Positions 42,817 through 50,972 are shown, numbered from the stretch's first letter. The stretch: DNA of 64,000 nt from Paractinoplanes rishiriensis (GCF_016862375.1 NZ_BOMV01000082.1:1-64000), one strand, 5' to 3'. Program-made: numbers and translations. Notes: generated from the sequence alone by a model not told the origin.

Positions 42817-42960
42817 TCAGGTGAAGATGCTGACGCCGCCCGGCCCGACCAGCAGGCCCACGATGATCAGCACAATTCCCCAGATAAGCTGCCGCCGGAA
42901 CAGCGCGAGGATGCCGGCGACCACCAAGATGACTGCGAGGATCCAGAGGAGTACGTCCAT
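42817..42960 (-). CDS. 47-residue membrane protein with GPGGVSIF ending
   Basis: The minus strand has ATG at 42960 and TGA at 42817-42819. The product has two hydrophobic helices separated by FRRQ and ends GPGGVSIFT. Small proteins with a GPGGVSIF tail are common in actinobacteria. It is very short but has a clear start, low Cys/Arg content and hydrophobic pattern. It follows the phosphoesterase gene by 38 bases and precedes a terminator. Function unknown. Confidence 0.78.
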   Translation of the reverse strand: MDVLLWILAVILVVAGILALFRRQLIWGIVLIIVGLLVGPGGVSIFT

Positions 42961-42998
42961 GCTGACCGGATACCCGAACCCGCGAAATCAGAAACCAC

Positions 42999-43742
42999 TT
43001 AACTTGCCACGAGTTCCAGATCGACCTGGTCGGAAAGTAGCTGGTAGACGTTGTACGCCTGCTTGATCACCGGGTGCGCCACGTTGCGCACCGGCACCCC
43101 GCCCGGGGTGCGGCCGCGCTCCGAGCCGTGGTGCGCGTGCCCGTGCAGGGCCAGCGACGTCGGCGCCGAGTCGATCGCCCGGCCCAACTGGTAGCAGCCG
43201 AGGAACGCATAGATCTCCAGCGGCTCGCCGACCAGCGTCTCCGGCACCGGGGCGTAGTGGGTGAGCGCCACCAGCGCGTCCGCACGCACCGACTGCAGCG
43301 CCGCGGCCAGCCGGTCCGCGATCGCCTCGGTCGTACCCACGAAGTCCTTCATCTCGCGTTCGCCGAAGTTGCTGGCGCAGGCACCGGCGAACCCGCCGCC
43401 GAAGCCCTTCACGCCGACGATGCCGAGCCGCTGCCCGCGGATTTCCAGCACCGTCGCGTCACCCTCCAGCACGGTGATGCCGGACTCGGTCAGTACCTCG
43501 GTCACCTGGGCCTGCTGGTCGCTCTGGTGGTCGTGGTTGCCGAGCACCACGACCACCGGCACGCCCAGACCGCCGAACTCGGTGGCGAAGCAGCGCGCCT
43601 CGTCGACCGTGCCGTGGCGGGTCAGATCTCCGGCCACCAGCAGCGCGTCGGCCCGGTCCGGCAGTTGCTCGAGGGCGGGGCGGAACCGGCCCAGCACGTC
43701 CTTGTCGACGTGCACGTCGCCCACGGCGGCGATGCGGATCAT
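42999..43742 (-). CDS. Calcineurin-like metallophosphoesterase
   Basis: A protein of 247 residues. Metal-binding motifs are in order: GDVHVD (7-12), GDLTRHG, GNHDH, and HGHAHHG near the end; LTHYAPV supplies the remaining His. This is the two-metal phosphoesterase family, with a wide range of substrates (nucleotides, cyclic nucleotides, phosphoproteins). ATG overlaps the BON gene stop codon by 4 bases, so translation is coupled. Confidence 0.9.
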   Translation of the reverse strand: MIRIAAVGDVHVDKDVLGRFRPALEQLPDRADALLVAGDLTRHGTVDEARCFATEFGGLGVPVVVVLGNHDHQSDQQAQVTEVLTESGITVLEGDATVLEIRGQRLGIVGVKGFGGGFAGACASNFGEREMKDFVGTTEAIADRLAAALQSVRADALVALTHYAPVPETLVGEPLEIYAFLGCYQLGRAIDSAPTSLALHGHAHHGSERGRTPGGVPVRNVAHPVIKQAYNVYQLLSDQVDLELVAS

Positions 43743-43990
43743 GAAATTTCCTCCACCTCGGTGGGCGCCTGGGCCCGGGTGATGCCGATGTCGCAGGTGA
43801 TTTCCACGTCCGGGAAGTGCTCGGTGATCTGCCGGCAGATCTCGTCGCGGCGCTGGGCGCTCTCCACCTCACCGCCGAGCACGAGCATGTGCTCCCGGCG
43901 CTGCACGGTGATGCCCAGTTCGGCGATCCGGCCGTCGGTGAGCAGGCGCTGCACCTCGGCCTCCAGGTATTCGTCGAGTTGGGTGCTCAT
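43739..43990 (-). CDS. BON-domain protein
   Basis: A protein of 83 residues containing one BON-like domain (LDEYLEAEVQRLLTDGRIAELGITVQRREHMLVLGGEV, broken up here for length, then SAQRRDEICRQITEHFP). BON domains bind phospholipids or carbohydrates at membranes. No signal peptide. It sits between the nucleotidyltransferase (1 base apart) and the phosphoesterase (4-base overlap). Confidence 0.8.
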   Translation of the reverse strand: MSTQLDEYLEAEVQRLLTDGRIAELGITVQRREHMLVLGGEVESAQRRDEICRQITEHFPDVEITCDIGITRAQAPTEVEEIS

Positions 43991-43991
43991 C

Positions 43992-44576
43992 TCATCCCCC
44001 TACCCCTAGCGGCTCGCCCCCCGGAAAGGGGACGACGTCCAAGCGATCGAGCAACATCAAAAAGGCTTCGGCGTACGGCGACTTGCTGGTCTCCCGCCGG
44101 ACGCGTTCCCAGTCGATCTGCTCGCGCAGCGACCGGGCCACCGGGAAGCCGGTGGCGAAGTCGCAGTAGTGCTGGCTGTAGCTGAGCAGCTTGTGCACCA
44201 TCAGCTGGGTGGCCGAGATGACCGGCATACTGATCGCCTCGACCGAGATCAGCTCGGTGTCCTTGAGGGTCTCGTCGGTCACCGGCGACTCCACCGGGCG
44301 GTAGATGAGGTCCACCATCCGGCCCTCGTCGTAGACCTTGACCAGCCAGTCCTCCGGCGGCTGTTCGGTCCGGAATCCGACCGCGGCCAGCGCCCGCAGC
44401 GCCTCGTCCTTGTCCTGCTCCCGGAGCAGGAAGTCGACGTCGTGGTCGCTCGAGTGACCGCCGTGTGCGTACACCGCGAAACTGCCGCCCAGCGCGAACG
44501 GGATGTCCGCCGTCTTCAGGGTGGAGGCCACCCGTTTGAGCGTGATGGCCAGGCCGGCGTCCACCTGATGCGGCAT
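43992..44576 (-). CDS. Nucleotidyltransferase-like protein
   Basis: A protein of 194 residues with FALGGSFAVYAHGG, SDHDVDFLL (paired Asp) and a C-terminal helix region, which matches the MNT/KNTase-like fold used by minimal nucleotidyltransferases (GG..D-x-D). No toxin-antitoxin HEPN partner is adjacent, so a housekeeping or tRNA/nucleotide modifying role is possible. ATG at 44576 has GGGAGAG 7 bases upstream. First gene of the operon with BON, phosphoesterase and the small membrane protein. Confidence 0.8.
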   Translation of the reverse strand: MPHQVDAGLAITLKRVASTLKTADIPFALGGSFAVYAHGGHSSDHDVDFLLREQDKDEALRALAAVGFRTEQPPEDWLVKVYDEGRMVDLIYRPVESPVTDETLKDTELISVEAISMPVISATQLMVHKLLSYSQHYCDFATGFPVARSLREQIDWERVRRETSKSPYAEAFLMLLDRLDVVPFPGGEPLGVGG

Positions 44577-44714
44577 GAGGCTCTCCCTGTCGACATGTGT
44601 GGTCCGTGCCGGTAATCCGTACCCCGAGCTGCCTCCCCTTGAACCCACGCTGCTCAACCCCATTTTGGTACGCCGGGGGCCCGGTCGCCGGTGAAACGAG
44701 TTGGGCGGGCCGGA

Positions 44715-44728
44715 TACCGTTGGTGTAC
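44715..44728 (+). promoter_or_regulatory. Candidate leaderless -10 element of the thymidylate-kinase-like gene
   Basis: TACCGT (44715-44720) is followed by 8 bases and ATG at 44729; no Shine-Dalgarno is visible. Confidence 0.4.
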
Positions 44729-45442
44729 ATGACTCGGTCCCGGCAACTACGAACGATCGCGCTCGTCGGCATCGACGGCTCGGGCAAGACCACGCAGGCA
44801 CATCGCCTCGCGGACGAGCTCGCGGCTCAGGGTGTGCGCGCGGCGTACCGGCGCAACGCCGGTGGGCGGCACTGGTTCGGCCGCCTCGCCAACCGGCTGG
44901 GCCGCCAGGACGCCGAGGAATTGCTGGGCCGCCGCACCATGCTGGTGATCGAGTCGGTGCTGCGCTGGCTGGCCATCCTGCGCTCGCTGCTGCGCCGCCG
45001 GCTCACCGGCGAGATCGCGGTGATGGACCGGTACGCCTTCTGCCAGTACGCGAGCATGCGGGCCCGCGCGGCCGGCCCCGCCGCCGAACGCCGCGCGCGC
45101 CTGGCCTACCGCCTGTTCCCGCGCCCCGACATCACCTTCCTGCTCGACGTGGACCCGCAGGTCGCCCACGAGCGGGTCGAGGTCCGCGGCTACGACCACG
45201 AGCCCACCGAGTACCTGAAGGTGGCCGCGGCGGCCTACCGCTCCCTGCCCGAGTACGCCGATTTCGTGGTGATCGACGCCAACGGCACCCCCGACGAGGT
45301 GGCCGCGGCCATCCGCGCCCGGCTGCCCCTGGCCGCCGGTGACCCGCCCGCCCGCAACCCGGCGCGCACCCTGCTGGTGGCCGGCGGCTCGTTGCTGGCC
45401 CTGATGACCGCCCTCGGCTACCAGCTGGCCGACTCGTTCTAG
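44729..45442 (+). CDS. Thymidylate-kinase-like P-loop kinase with a C-terminal membrane helix
   Basis: A protein of 237 residues. P-loop GIDGSGKTT (about 14-22), DRYAF (about 100) and a LID-like FLLDVDPQVAHERVEVRG match thymidylate kinases. The extra C-terminal hydrophobic segment (LLVAGGSLLALMTALGY) and the long Arg-rich middle suggest a paralogue acting on another nucleotide or sugar phosphate at the membrane. Probably leaderless. Converges with the SDR gene, overlapping by 4 bases. Confidence 0.8.
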   Translation: MTRSRQLRTIALVGIDGSGKTTQAHRLADELAAQGVRAAYRRNAGGRHWFGRLANRLGRQDAEELLGRRTMLVIESVLRWLAILRSLLRRRLTGEIAVMDRYAFCQYASMRARAAGPAAERRARLAYRLFPRPDITFLLDVDPQVAHERVEVRGYDHEPTEYLKVAAAAYRSLPEYADFVVIDANGTPDEVAAAIRARLPLAAGDPPARNPARTLLVAGGSLLALMTALGYQLADSF

Positions 45443-46137
45443 CTCTGCCCGTATACCGGGACCTGCGCGCCGGTCGTCGGTGCGGAGGCGTCCGACGCGA
45501 GAAAGAGGATCACCGGCGCGATCTGTTGCGGCGCCACCCACGACTGCACGTCCGCGTCCGGCATGGCGGCCCGGTTCGCCGGTGTGTCGATCACGCCGGG
45601 CAGCACCGTGTTGCAGCGCACGTTCTTACGCCGGTATTCGACCGCCACCGCGCCGGCGAACGCCAGCACCCCCGCCTTGGCCGTCACGTATCCGGCCGCC
45701 CCGGGGAACGGCGCCACCGCGGCCCGCGAGGACACGCAGACCACCGCGCCACCGCCGGCCGCCACGAGGTGCGGCAGGGCCGCCGCGGTGACCAGATAGG
45801 TGGGCCGCAGATTGACCGTCAGCATCCGCTCGAAGTCCTCGAGGGGCGTGTCGGCGACCGAACCGCCACCGGCGTACCCACCGGCCAGGTTGACCACCGC
45901 GCGCAGCGGAGCCTCCGGTTCGCCGGCCGCCACGTCAACGGCCGCCGTGACGTCCGCCACCACCTCCAGGTCGGCTTCCACCACGACGGCACCCGCCGCC
46001 GGACTCGTGCCGCGACCCGGCCGGACCGGCGTCACCACCCGCCAACCCTCGGCCAGGAACGCGGCCACCGCGGCGGTGCCCAGACCGCCCGCGCCGCCGG
46101 TGATCAGTGCCGTGCGCCCGTTCTGCATGCGCACCAT
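45439..46137 (-). CDS. Short-chain dehydrogenase/reductase
   Basis: A protein of 232 residues with the classical SDR cofactor motif TGGAGGLG near 11-18, NLAGG, catalytic Ser in CVSSRA, and YVTAK (Tyr-x-x-x-Lys). It is somewhat shorter than the usual 250 residues but complete. NAD(P)-dependent oxidation/reduction of an unknown alcohol. ATG at 46137 or 46128. Confidence 0.9.
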   Translation of the reverse strand: MVRMQNGRTALITGGAGGLGTAAVAAFLAEGWRVVTPVRPGRGTSPAAGAVVVEADLEVVADVTAAVDVAAGEPEAPLRAVVNLAGGYAGGGSVADTPLEDFERMLTVNLRPTYLVTAAALPHLVAAGGGAVVCVSSRAAVAPFPGAAGYVTAKAGVLAFAGAVAVEYRRKNVRCNTVLPGVIDTPANRAAMPDADVQSWVAPQQIAPVILFLASDASAPTTGAQVPVYGQS

Positions 46138-46700
46138 GCTGCCCCGTCCCCCCGGTGCCCCGGTGTGTCTTTGCTCACTCCCGTCACCGGATGACGGAGC
46201 GTCTGCGAACAGTTACCAAGAGGGCCGTCACCTGCTCGGGCGTCACCCGCACGGGCGAGTGAAGTGCGGGACGATGTGGCGCATTGTGGCAGGTGGTCCC
46301 GTTCGGCAAGAGCATCGGGATCTTTTTGCTGTGGTTTTGTTTCAAGCCACGCGCAAAGCCGTCGATGCTGCACGTGAACCCGGGAAGCCGGACGGCCGTA
46401 CTGGGTAGTGACGAGCGTCCCAAGGTCAGTGGTGATGCCCGTCGCTGCGACGGATGAAGGGCCGATGGTGTCATTGAGGCGAAGCCGGGTATGCGTGCAG
46501 TGGCACGCGACCGACGGCGGCTGCGGCGCGGGAATGCCGTACCGGGAGCCCTCCTCAGGAACATCGCACGCGGCTCTCAGCTATCACCCAGGCATTCGTG
46601 ACACTTTCGACCCACCAGCCGGAATCAGTGCACGCCGCAATTTGTTGTGTAAGTGCCAGTAACCGCAATGTGCGACTGCGGACGTTACGGGGAGGAACTG
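46138..46700. other. Long intergenic region upstream of the group 2 sigma factor
   Basis: About 560 bases without a recognised gene. It includes a T-rich run (about 46321-46345, including TCTTTTTGCTG) and, near the sigma start, TTGTTGTGTAAG. Small open frames here are Arg/Pro-rich and lack ribosome-binding sites. It may contain a long 5' leader or promoter array for the sigma gene. Confidence 0.55.
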
Positions 46701-47708
46701 ATGGACACAGGGTTTGCCCGTAACGGGGTAAGTAGTGAAGGCAGCAATGAGGGGACCGTGGGCAACGTGGAGAAGAGCACCGTGATGCGGACCGATCAAG
46801 TCGCCGAGGAGCGCGACCTGGTCGGCGTTTACCTGCACGAGATCTCCCGGACGCCGTTGTTGGACGCAGCCCAGGAGGTTGATCTCTCCAAGGCTATCGA
46901 GGCGGGCCTCTATGCCGAGTTCCTGCTCGATGAGGGCGAGGTTCCGCGCGGCGTGAGCCGGGAGGAACTGGAGCGCCTGGTCCACGAGGGCCACCGGGCC
47001 AAGGACCTGTTCATCCGCGCCAATCTGCGACTGGTCGTGTCGATCGCCCGGCGTTACGTCCGCTCGGGCATGCCGATGCTTGACCTGATCCAGGAGGGCA
47101 ACACCGGCCTGGTCCGCGCCGTGGAAAAGTTCGACTACGAGCGCGGCTACAAGTTCTCGACGTACGCGACCTGGTGGGTGCGGCAGGCGATCAGCCGGGC
47201 CATCGCTCAGCAGGAGCGCACCGTGCGACTGCCGGTGCACCTGGTCGAGGACGTCAACCGGATGCGCAACGTGACCCGTCAGCTGGTCCGCGAGCTGGGC
47301 GCCGACCCGGAGCCCGAGCAGATCGCGGCGGCTCTCGGCGTGACCGTCGAGCGGGTCAACGAGCTCACCCGGTGGGCGCAGGACACGGTCTCGCTGGACA
47401 CGCCGGTGGGCGACGACGGCGACACCAACCTCGGCGACCTGGTGGCCGACAGCGACGCTCCCTCGCCCGAGGAGATCGTGCTGACCGCCCTCGAACGGCA
47501 GCGGATCGAGGGACTGCTCAACCACCTCGACGACCGGTCGGCCGGCATCATGCGGGCCCGGTACGGCCTCGAGGACGGCCGGGAGCACTCGCTCACCGAG
47601 GTGGCGTCGCGGTTCTCGCTGAGCCGCGAGCGGATCCGTCAGCTCGAGATCCAGGCGCTCGGCCGGCTGCGTGAGCTGGCCCGGGCCGAGGGCCTGCAGG
47701 CCGCCTGA
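46701..47708 (+). CDS. Group 2 sigma-70 RNA polymerase sigma factor (HrdB/HrdA-like)
   Basis: A protein of 335 residues with region 1.2 (LVGVYLHEISRTPLL), region 2 (RLVVSIARRYVRSGMPMLDLIQEG, FDYERGYKFSTYATWWVRQAI), region 3 (RTVRLPVHLVEDV) and region 4 with SLTEVASRFSLSRERIRQLEI. The N-terminal 40 residues are short and disordered, unlike the long region 1.1 of the main vegetative sigma, so it is probably a group 2 (stress or stationary) factor. RBS GGGGAGG lies 6 bases before ATG at 46701. Confidence 0.9.
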   Translation: MDTGFARNGVSSEGSNEGTVGNVEKSTVMRTDQVAEERDLVGVYLHEISRTPLLDAAQEVDLSKAIEAGLYAEFLLDEGEVPRGVSREELERLVHEGHRAKDLFIRANLRLVVSIARRYVRSGMPMLDLIQEGNTGLVRAVEKFDYERGYKFSTYATWWVRQAISRAIAQQERTVRLPVHLVEDVNRMRNVTRQLVRELGADPEPEQIAAALGVTVERVNELTRWAQDTVSLDTPVGDDGDTNLGDLVADSDAPSPEEIVLTALERQRIEGLLNHLDDRSAGIMRARYGLEDGREHSLTEVASRFSLSRERIRQLEIQALGRLRELARAEGLQAA

Positions 47709-47741
47709 TTCCCTTCTCTCCCCCCGTCACGACAGACAAAG

Positions 47742-47767
47742 GGCCGGTACCCCGAGGGGTACCGGCC
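47742..47767. terminator. Bidirectional terminator between sigma factor and NlpC/P60 genes
   Basis: GGCCGGTACCCC (47742-47753) and its perfect complement (47756-47767) form an 11-12-bp stem with a tiny loop between the convergent genes. It follows the sigma stop by 33 bases and the NlpC/P60 stop by 17 bases. Confidence 0.8.
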
Positions 47768-47784
47768 TCTTCACGTGCTGGGAG

Positions 47785-48756
47785 TTACTTGACCCGGCCG
47801 TAGCCGTACGGGGTCATGACGTTCATCGACCGCTTCTTGACCGGCTCGCCCTCCCGGGACGCGTCGATGATCATGCCGCCGCCGACGTACAGGCCGACGT
47901 GGCCCAGGCTGCGGTAGAACACCAGGTCGCCCGGCTTGAGCTGAGCCTTCGTGATGCGCGCGGTGGCGCTGTACTGCGCGGCCGCGTTGTGCGGCAGCGA
48001 CTTGCCGGCGGCCTTCCAGGCGGCCGAGGTCAGCCCGGAGCAGTCGTACGTGTTCGGGCCGGAGTCGCCGTAGCCGTAGTAGGCCGGCTTGTTGGCCGCC
48101 GCGTACGCGTAGTCGACCGCGACGCCGGCCGAGCCGGAGATGCTCGGCGCCTTGCCGGCCGCGCCGGACGAGGCCGACTCGGTGGGGCTGCCGTACGCCT
48201 GGGTCCGCAGCGCGCGGAGCTTCTTGATGTCCGCCTCGATCTTCTTCTTCCGAGCCTCGAGCTCCTTGAGCTGAGCCGCCTGCTTGTCCTGTGTGACCTT
48301 CAGGGCGGCCTGCCGGTCGGCGAAGGTCTCGGTGGTCTCGGTGAAGGTGTTGATGTCGCGCTGGTTGGCCCGGGTGATCTGGTCGAGGTAGCTCATCCGG
48401 TCGATGAGGCTGTCCCGCTCGCCGCCGAGCACGGCCGACACCGGGCCGACGCGGCCCTGCTTGTAGGTCGTGGCGGCGATCGTGTCGACCTGCGCGCTGG
48501 CGACCAGGAGCTGGGCCTTGGCGGGCGCCAGGGAGGCCTGCAGCTTCTTCTGGTCGGCGGCGGTCTTGGCGATGTCGAGGCGGAGCTTGTTGAACGACTC
48601 GGTGATGTCCTCGAGCTTGTTCGACTCGGTCTCGATCTGCTTGTTCAGCTCGCTCTCGGACGGAGCCGCATGTGCCGCGGGCGCGAGGGAGCCGAGGAGG
48701 GCGAGCGCCATGGTCGCGACCGCGAGGGACCGAAGCCTCGTTCGGGGGTGTGGCAC
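47785..48756 (-). CDS. Secreted NlpC/P60 peptidoglycan hydrolase (RipA-like)
   Basis: A protein of 323 residues. Signal peptide (1-30), a long coiled coil (about 32-190) and a C-terminal NlpC/P60 domain with nucleophile Cys239 in TYDCSGLT and His286 in SLGHVGLYVGG. It should cleave peptide cross-links in cell-wall murein, in spore or cell separation. GTG at 48756 is downstream of a long leader holding a c-di-AMP-like riboswitch. The coiled coil may mediate regulation by divisome partners, as in RipA. Confidence 0.93.
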   Translation of the reverse strand: MPHPRTRLRSLAVATMALALLGSLAPAAHAAPSESELNKQIETESNKLEDITESFNKLRLDIAKTAADQKKLQASLAPAKAQLLVASAQVDTIAATTYKQGRVGPVSAVLGGERDSLIDRMSYLDQITRANQRDINTFTETTETFADRQAALKVTQDKQAAQLKELEARKKKIEADIKKLRALRTQAYGSPTESASSGAAGKAPSISGSAGVAVDYAYAAANKPAYYGYGDSGPNTYDCSGLTSAAWKAAGKSLPHNAAAQYSATARITKAQLKPGDLVFYRSLGHVGLYVGGGMIIDASREGEPVKKRSMNVMTPYGYGRVK

Positions 48757-48769
48757 CGGTTGCTGGCCT

Positions 48770-48905
48770 TTCTTCCGCTCGGCCGCCTACCGGGTCAGCT
48801 GACGCCCGGGTCTCAGCGGATCTCGGGCTGGAAGAAAGCCCTACCGCACGGTTCCCCGGTTCGATCGCGACGACCCGTCACGCCCGGGGGTTGAGCGCGC
48901 TGGCC
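48770..48905 (-). ncRNA. Probable cyclic-di-AMP riboswitch (ydaO/yuaA type)
   Basis: On the minus strand the leader has the class features: CGCTCAACCCCCGGG at the 5' side, GAACCGGGGAACC, and GAGATCCGCTGAGACC with GGTAGGCGG later, so that CCGC and GCGG pair. This resembles the rpfA and NlpC/P60 leaders of actinobacteria. GGCTTTCTTCC within the aptamer is complementary to GGAAGAAAGGCC just upstream of the GTG (48766-48777), giving an alternative pairing as expression platform. Rfam covariance search was not run. Confidence 0.75.
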
Positions 48906-48974
48906 GCCGTGCCGATTCGGCGGCGTTGGCCGGCGCCATCGAGGGTTGTGGCTGCGGACCGGACCAACCGCATT

Positions 48975-49002
48975 AACCTATCGGCGCTCAAAACAAAATC
49001 AA
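48975..49002 (-). promoter_or_regulatory. Candidate sigma-70-type promoter for the riboswitch-NlpC/P60 transcript
   Basis: On the minus strand TTGATT (49002-48997), 16 bases, then TAGGTT (48980-48975). Transcription from here would give about 210 bases of leader containing the riboswitch. The surrounding DNA is AT-rich for this genome. Confidence 0.5.
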
Positions 49003-49097
49003 GGGCTCACAGAGTTATTTAAGGCAAACGTCTGGTATGCGGGATTAATCCCGATAACTCATTGTCATTTCGCCGAAACGCCGCGTCAGTCAACCGC

Positions 49098-49418
49098 TCA
49101 AATTGGACTTTTCGCCAGTGCGCTCGTCGATGCCCAGTCCCGGGTCACCTTACGCTCGACCCAGAAGGAAAGGAACGGGATCGTGCCGGCGAGCATGACC
49201 AGGATCATCCGCTGAAAGGGCCAGTTCCGTCGGCGGGAAAGGTCGAAGGTAGCGACCAGATAGACCATGAACAGGAAGCCGTGTGCCGGTCCGACCGCGG
49301 CCACCACGGTGTCGTTGCCGGCCAGGTACTTCAGCGGCATGCCGACCACCACGAGCGCGATCAGGCACAGGCCGACGATCCACGCGATGATCCGGTAGCG
49401 GGTGACAGCGTCCTGCAC
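49098..49418 (-). CDS. DUF3817 family membrane protein
   Basis: A protein of 106 residues with three or four membrane helices: YRIIAWIVGLCLIALVVVGMPLKYLAG, PAHGFLFMVYLVATFDL, MILVMLAGTIPFLSFWVERKV. The PLKY and HGFLFMVY segments are typical of DUF3817. GTG at 49418 lies 11 bases after the stop of the upstream gene. Function unknown. Confidence 0.85.
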   Translation of the reverse strand: MQDAVTRYRIIAWIVGLCLIALVVVGMPLKYLAGNDTVVAAVGPAHGFLFMVYLVATFDLSRRRNWPFQRMILVMLAGTIPFLSFWVERKVTRDWASTSALAKSPI

Positions 49419-49428
49419 GGTGCACGTC

Positions 49429-49848
49429 CTATTTCTCGGTGAATCCCGGGTAGTCGACGGGGCGGGCCGCGGGGTGGGCGGCCAGCCAGGCCAGGTAGTG
49501 GTTGTAGGCGGCCAGGTCGGCGTCGTCCTCGGCGGGCACGGCCCGGGTCGCGACCCGGACCGGGCGGCGGACCTTGACCGGTGCGCCGGACTCCTCGGCC
49601 GGTGCGTTCTCGGCTGGTGCTTTCTGGGGCTGCGGTTTGCCGCCGTGGCGCGCCAGTTGCACCTCGCGCCACCAGAGGAAGGCGACGAAGCCCGCGAAGA
49701 CCGGCCACTCCAGGGTGTAGCCCCAGCTGATGGCGTTGCCACCGGCCGCGCGGCCGAGCTGCCACCAGCCCATGCCGAGGCAGAAGGCGACCCCCGCGAG
49801 GGCCAGGACGTGCCGGGCGATCCACGCCGGAGTCCACAGGCCTTTCAT
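49429..49848 (-). CDS. Membrane protein with WWQLGR motif (SURF1-like N-terminus), unknown function
   Basis: A protein of 139 residues. Two membrane helices (about 10-32 and 43-60, with GMGWWQLGRAAGG) are followed by a basic Pro/Ala-rich cytoplasmic tail and a C-terminal helix (YNHYLAWLAAHPAAR). WQLGR recalls SURF1 N-termini but the rest is unrelated. It forms a unit with the downstream DUF3817 gene. ATG at 49848. Confidence 0.75.
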   Translation of the reverse strand: MKGLWTPAWIARHVLALAGVAFCLGMGWWQLGRAAGGNAISWGYTLEWPVFAGFVAFLWWREVQLARHGGKPQPQKAPAENAPAEESGAPVKVRRPVRVATRAVPAEDDADLAAYNHYLAWLAAHPAARPVDYPGFTEK

Positions 49849-49932
49849 GTCCCCGAGCGTACCGGCGCGGGTTTGGCGGCTGCCGCCACGGGCAAGCCTT
49901 GTGCAGCTGACCCAACGACCGGAGGTGCACCG

Positions 49933-50163
49933 ATGTCCGAGCAGATGGTCTCCGATACGGGCGTGGACCCCGCCGTCCTCCCCGATGACGATCTGTTCCG
50001 CGAACTCGCCAGTCTCTACCGCGCCCGGCTCGCCACGCTGCGGCACGGCCCGGACGCCGCGCTGGCCAACCATTTCCGGCGCACGGCCGAACTGGAGACC
50101 GAGTACATGACCCGCAACCCGGGCCGGGAGATCGATCCGTCCCGCCTCACCCAGGACTTCTGA
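49933..50163 (+). CDS. DUF6158 family protein
   Basis: A protein of 76 residues with the recognised pattern LPDDDLFRELASLYRARLATLRHG and ANHFRRTAELETEYMTRNPGREIDPSRL. Soluble, helical, widespread in actinobacteria, function unknown. ATG at 49933 follows GGAGGTGCACCG, a good ribosome-binding site. The DUF1360 gene starts 22 bases later. Confidence 0.82.
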   Translation: MSEQMVSDTGVDPAVLPDDDLFRELASLYRARLATLRHGPDAALANHFRRTAELETEYMTRNPGREIDPSRLTQDF

Positions 50164-50185
50164 CCCGCCGACCCGGAGGCCCCGC

Positions 50186-50707
50186 ATGCCCGCGACCCTG
50201 CGCGCCCGACTGGCGCGTATCGGTGAGGCGTACGCGCCACACGACCACCGTCCGCTCGACGGCTACCTGGTGGCGATGGGCGCGTTCGGCGCGCTGGCCG
50301 CGAGTCTGGCCACCGCCGGCAAGCTGGTCGGCCAGGTGCCGAACCGGCCGGCCGCCGGTGACGTGGTGCTGCTCTCCGTCGCCACCCACAAGCTCAGCCG
50401 GATGCTCGCCAAGGACTCGGTGACCAGCCCGTTGCGGGCGCCGTTCACCCGCTACACCGAGCCGGCCGGCGCGGCCGAGCTGAACGAGGAGGTCCGCGAT
50501 CAGGCCAGCACCGTCCGGCACGGCATCGGAGAACTGGTCACCTGCCCGTTCTGCCTGGCGGTGTGGGTGGCCACCGGGCTGACCGGCGGCCTGGTGCTGG
50601 CACCCCGGCTGACCCGGCTGGTGGCGGCCACGCTGACCGCGACCGCGGCCTCGGACTTCCTCCAGCTGTTCTACGACATGGCCAAGAAGGCCGCCGAGGA
50701 CGACTAG
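50186..50707 (+). CDS. DUF1360 family membrane-associated protein
   Basis: A protein of 173 residues. The DUF1360 hallmark segments are ATHKLSRMLAKDSVTSPLRAPFTRY, EPAGAAELNEEVR and GELVTCPFCLAVWVA, with two or three membrane helices. Family function unknown. The CPFC pair may bind a metal. Confidence 0.87.
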   Translation: MPATLRARLARIGEAYAPHDHRPLDGYLVAMGAFGALAASLATAGKLVGQVPNRPAAGDVVLLSVATHKLSRMLAKDSVTSPLRAPFTRYTEPAGAAELNEEVRDQASTVRHGIGELVTCPFCLAVWVATGLTGGLVLAPRLTRLVAATLTATAASDFLQLFYDMAKKAAEDD

Positions 50708-50899
50708 GGCGGCCCGGCAGGCGCTGTGGCCGGCGTCACATCGGCTAACGGAATCGTGGTCGGTGGCCGACGGTTGAGAACGGATGTCGGTGTGTTCAGT
50801 GTCCCCGGGCCTCACCATATTGCCTGCACGGAATACCGTTCGGCTGGAGCCGTGTTGAGCCACTCGCCGCGAGGCGACATGCACACCGACATCTGCGTT

Positions 50900-50931
50900 C
50901 GCCGCCCCCGGGTCCCGACCCGGGGGCGGCG
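50900..50931 (+). terminator. 14-bp perfect hairpin in the DUF1360-hypothetical gap
   Basis: Arms 50900-50913 and 50918-50931 are perfectly complementary with a 4-base loop. It lies 193 bases after the DUF1360 stop and 58 bases before the next start, so it could end the DUF1360 transcript or a small RNA. Confidence 0.65.
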
Positions 50932-50936
50932 TCGTG

Positions 50937-50972
50937 TTTCAGTGCCCTTCCCGGTTTCAGTGCCCTTCCCGG
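50937..50972 (+). repeat. Two perfect 18-bp direct repeats
   Basis: TTTCAGTGCCCTTCCCGG occurs twice in tandem directly after the hairpin and 17 bases upstream of the small hypothetical gene. Role unknown. Confidence 0.85.

Noticed and set aside
43992..44576. MNT/HEPN toxin-antitoxin system
   Set aside because: Only the nucleotidyltransferase-like gene is present; the neighbours encode BON and phosphoesterase proteins, not a HEPN toxin.
46184..46564. Minus-strand 126-residue frame upstream of the sigma gene
   Set aside because: Arg/Pro/Ser-rich composition, no ribosome-binding site and no recognisable motif.
48841..48900. Segment resembling a tRNA T-loop (GGTTCGATCGC)
   Set aside because: No acceptor stem or anticodon arm can be built; it is part of the riboswitch on the other strand.
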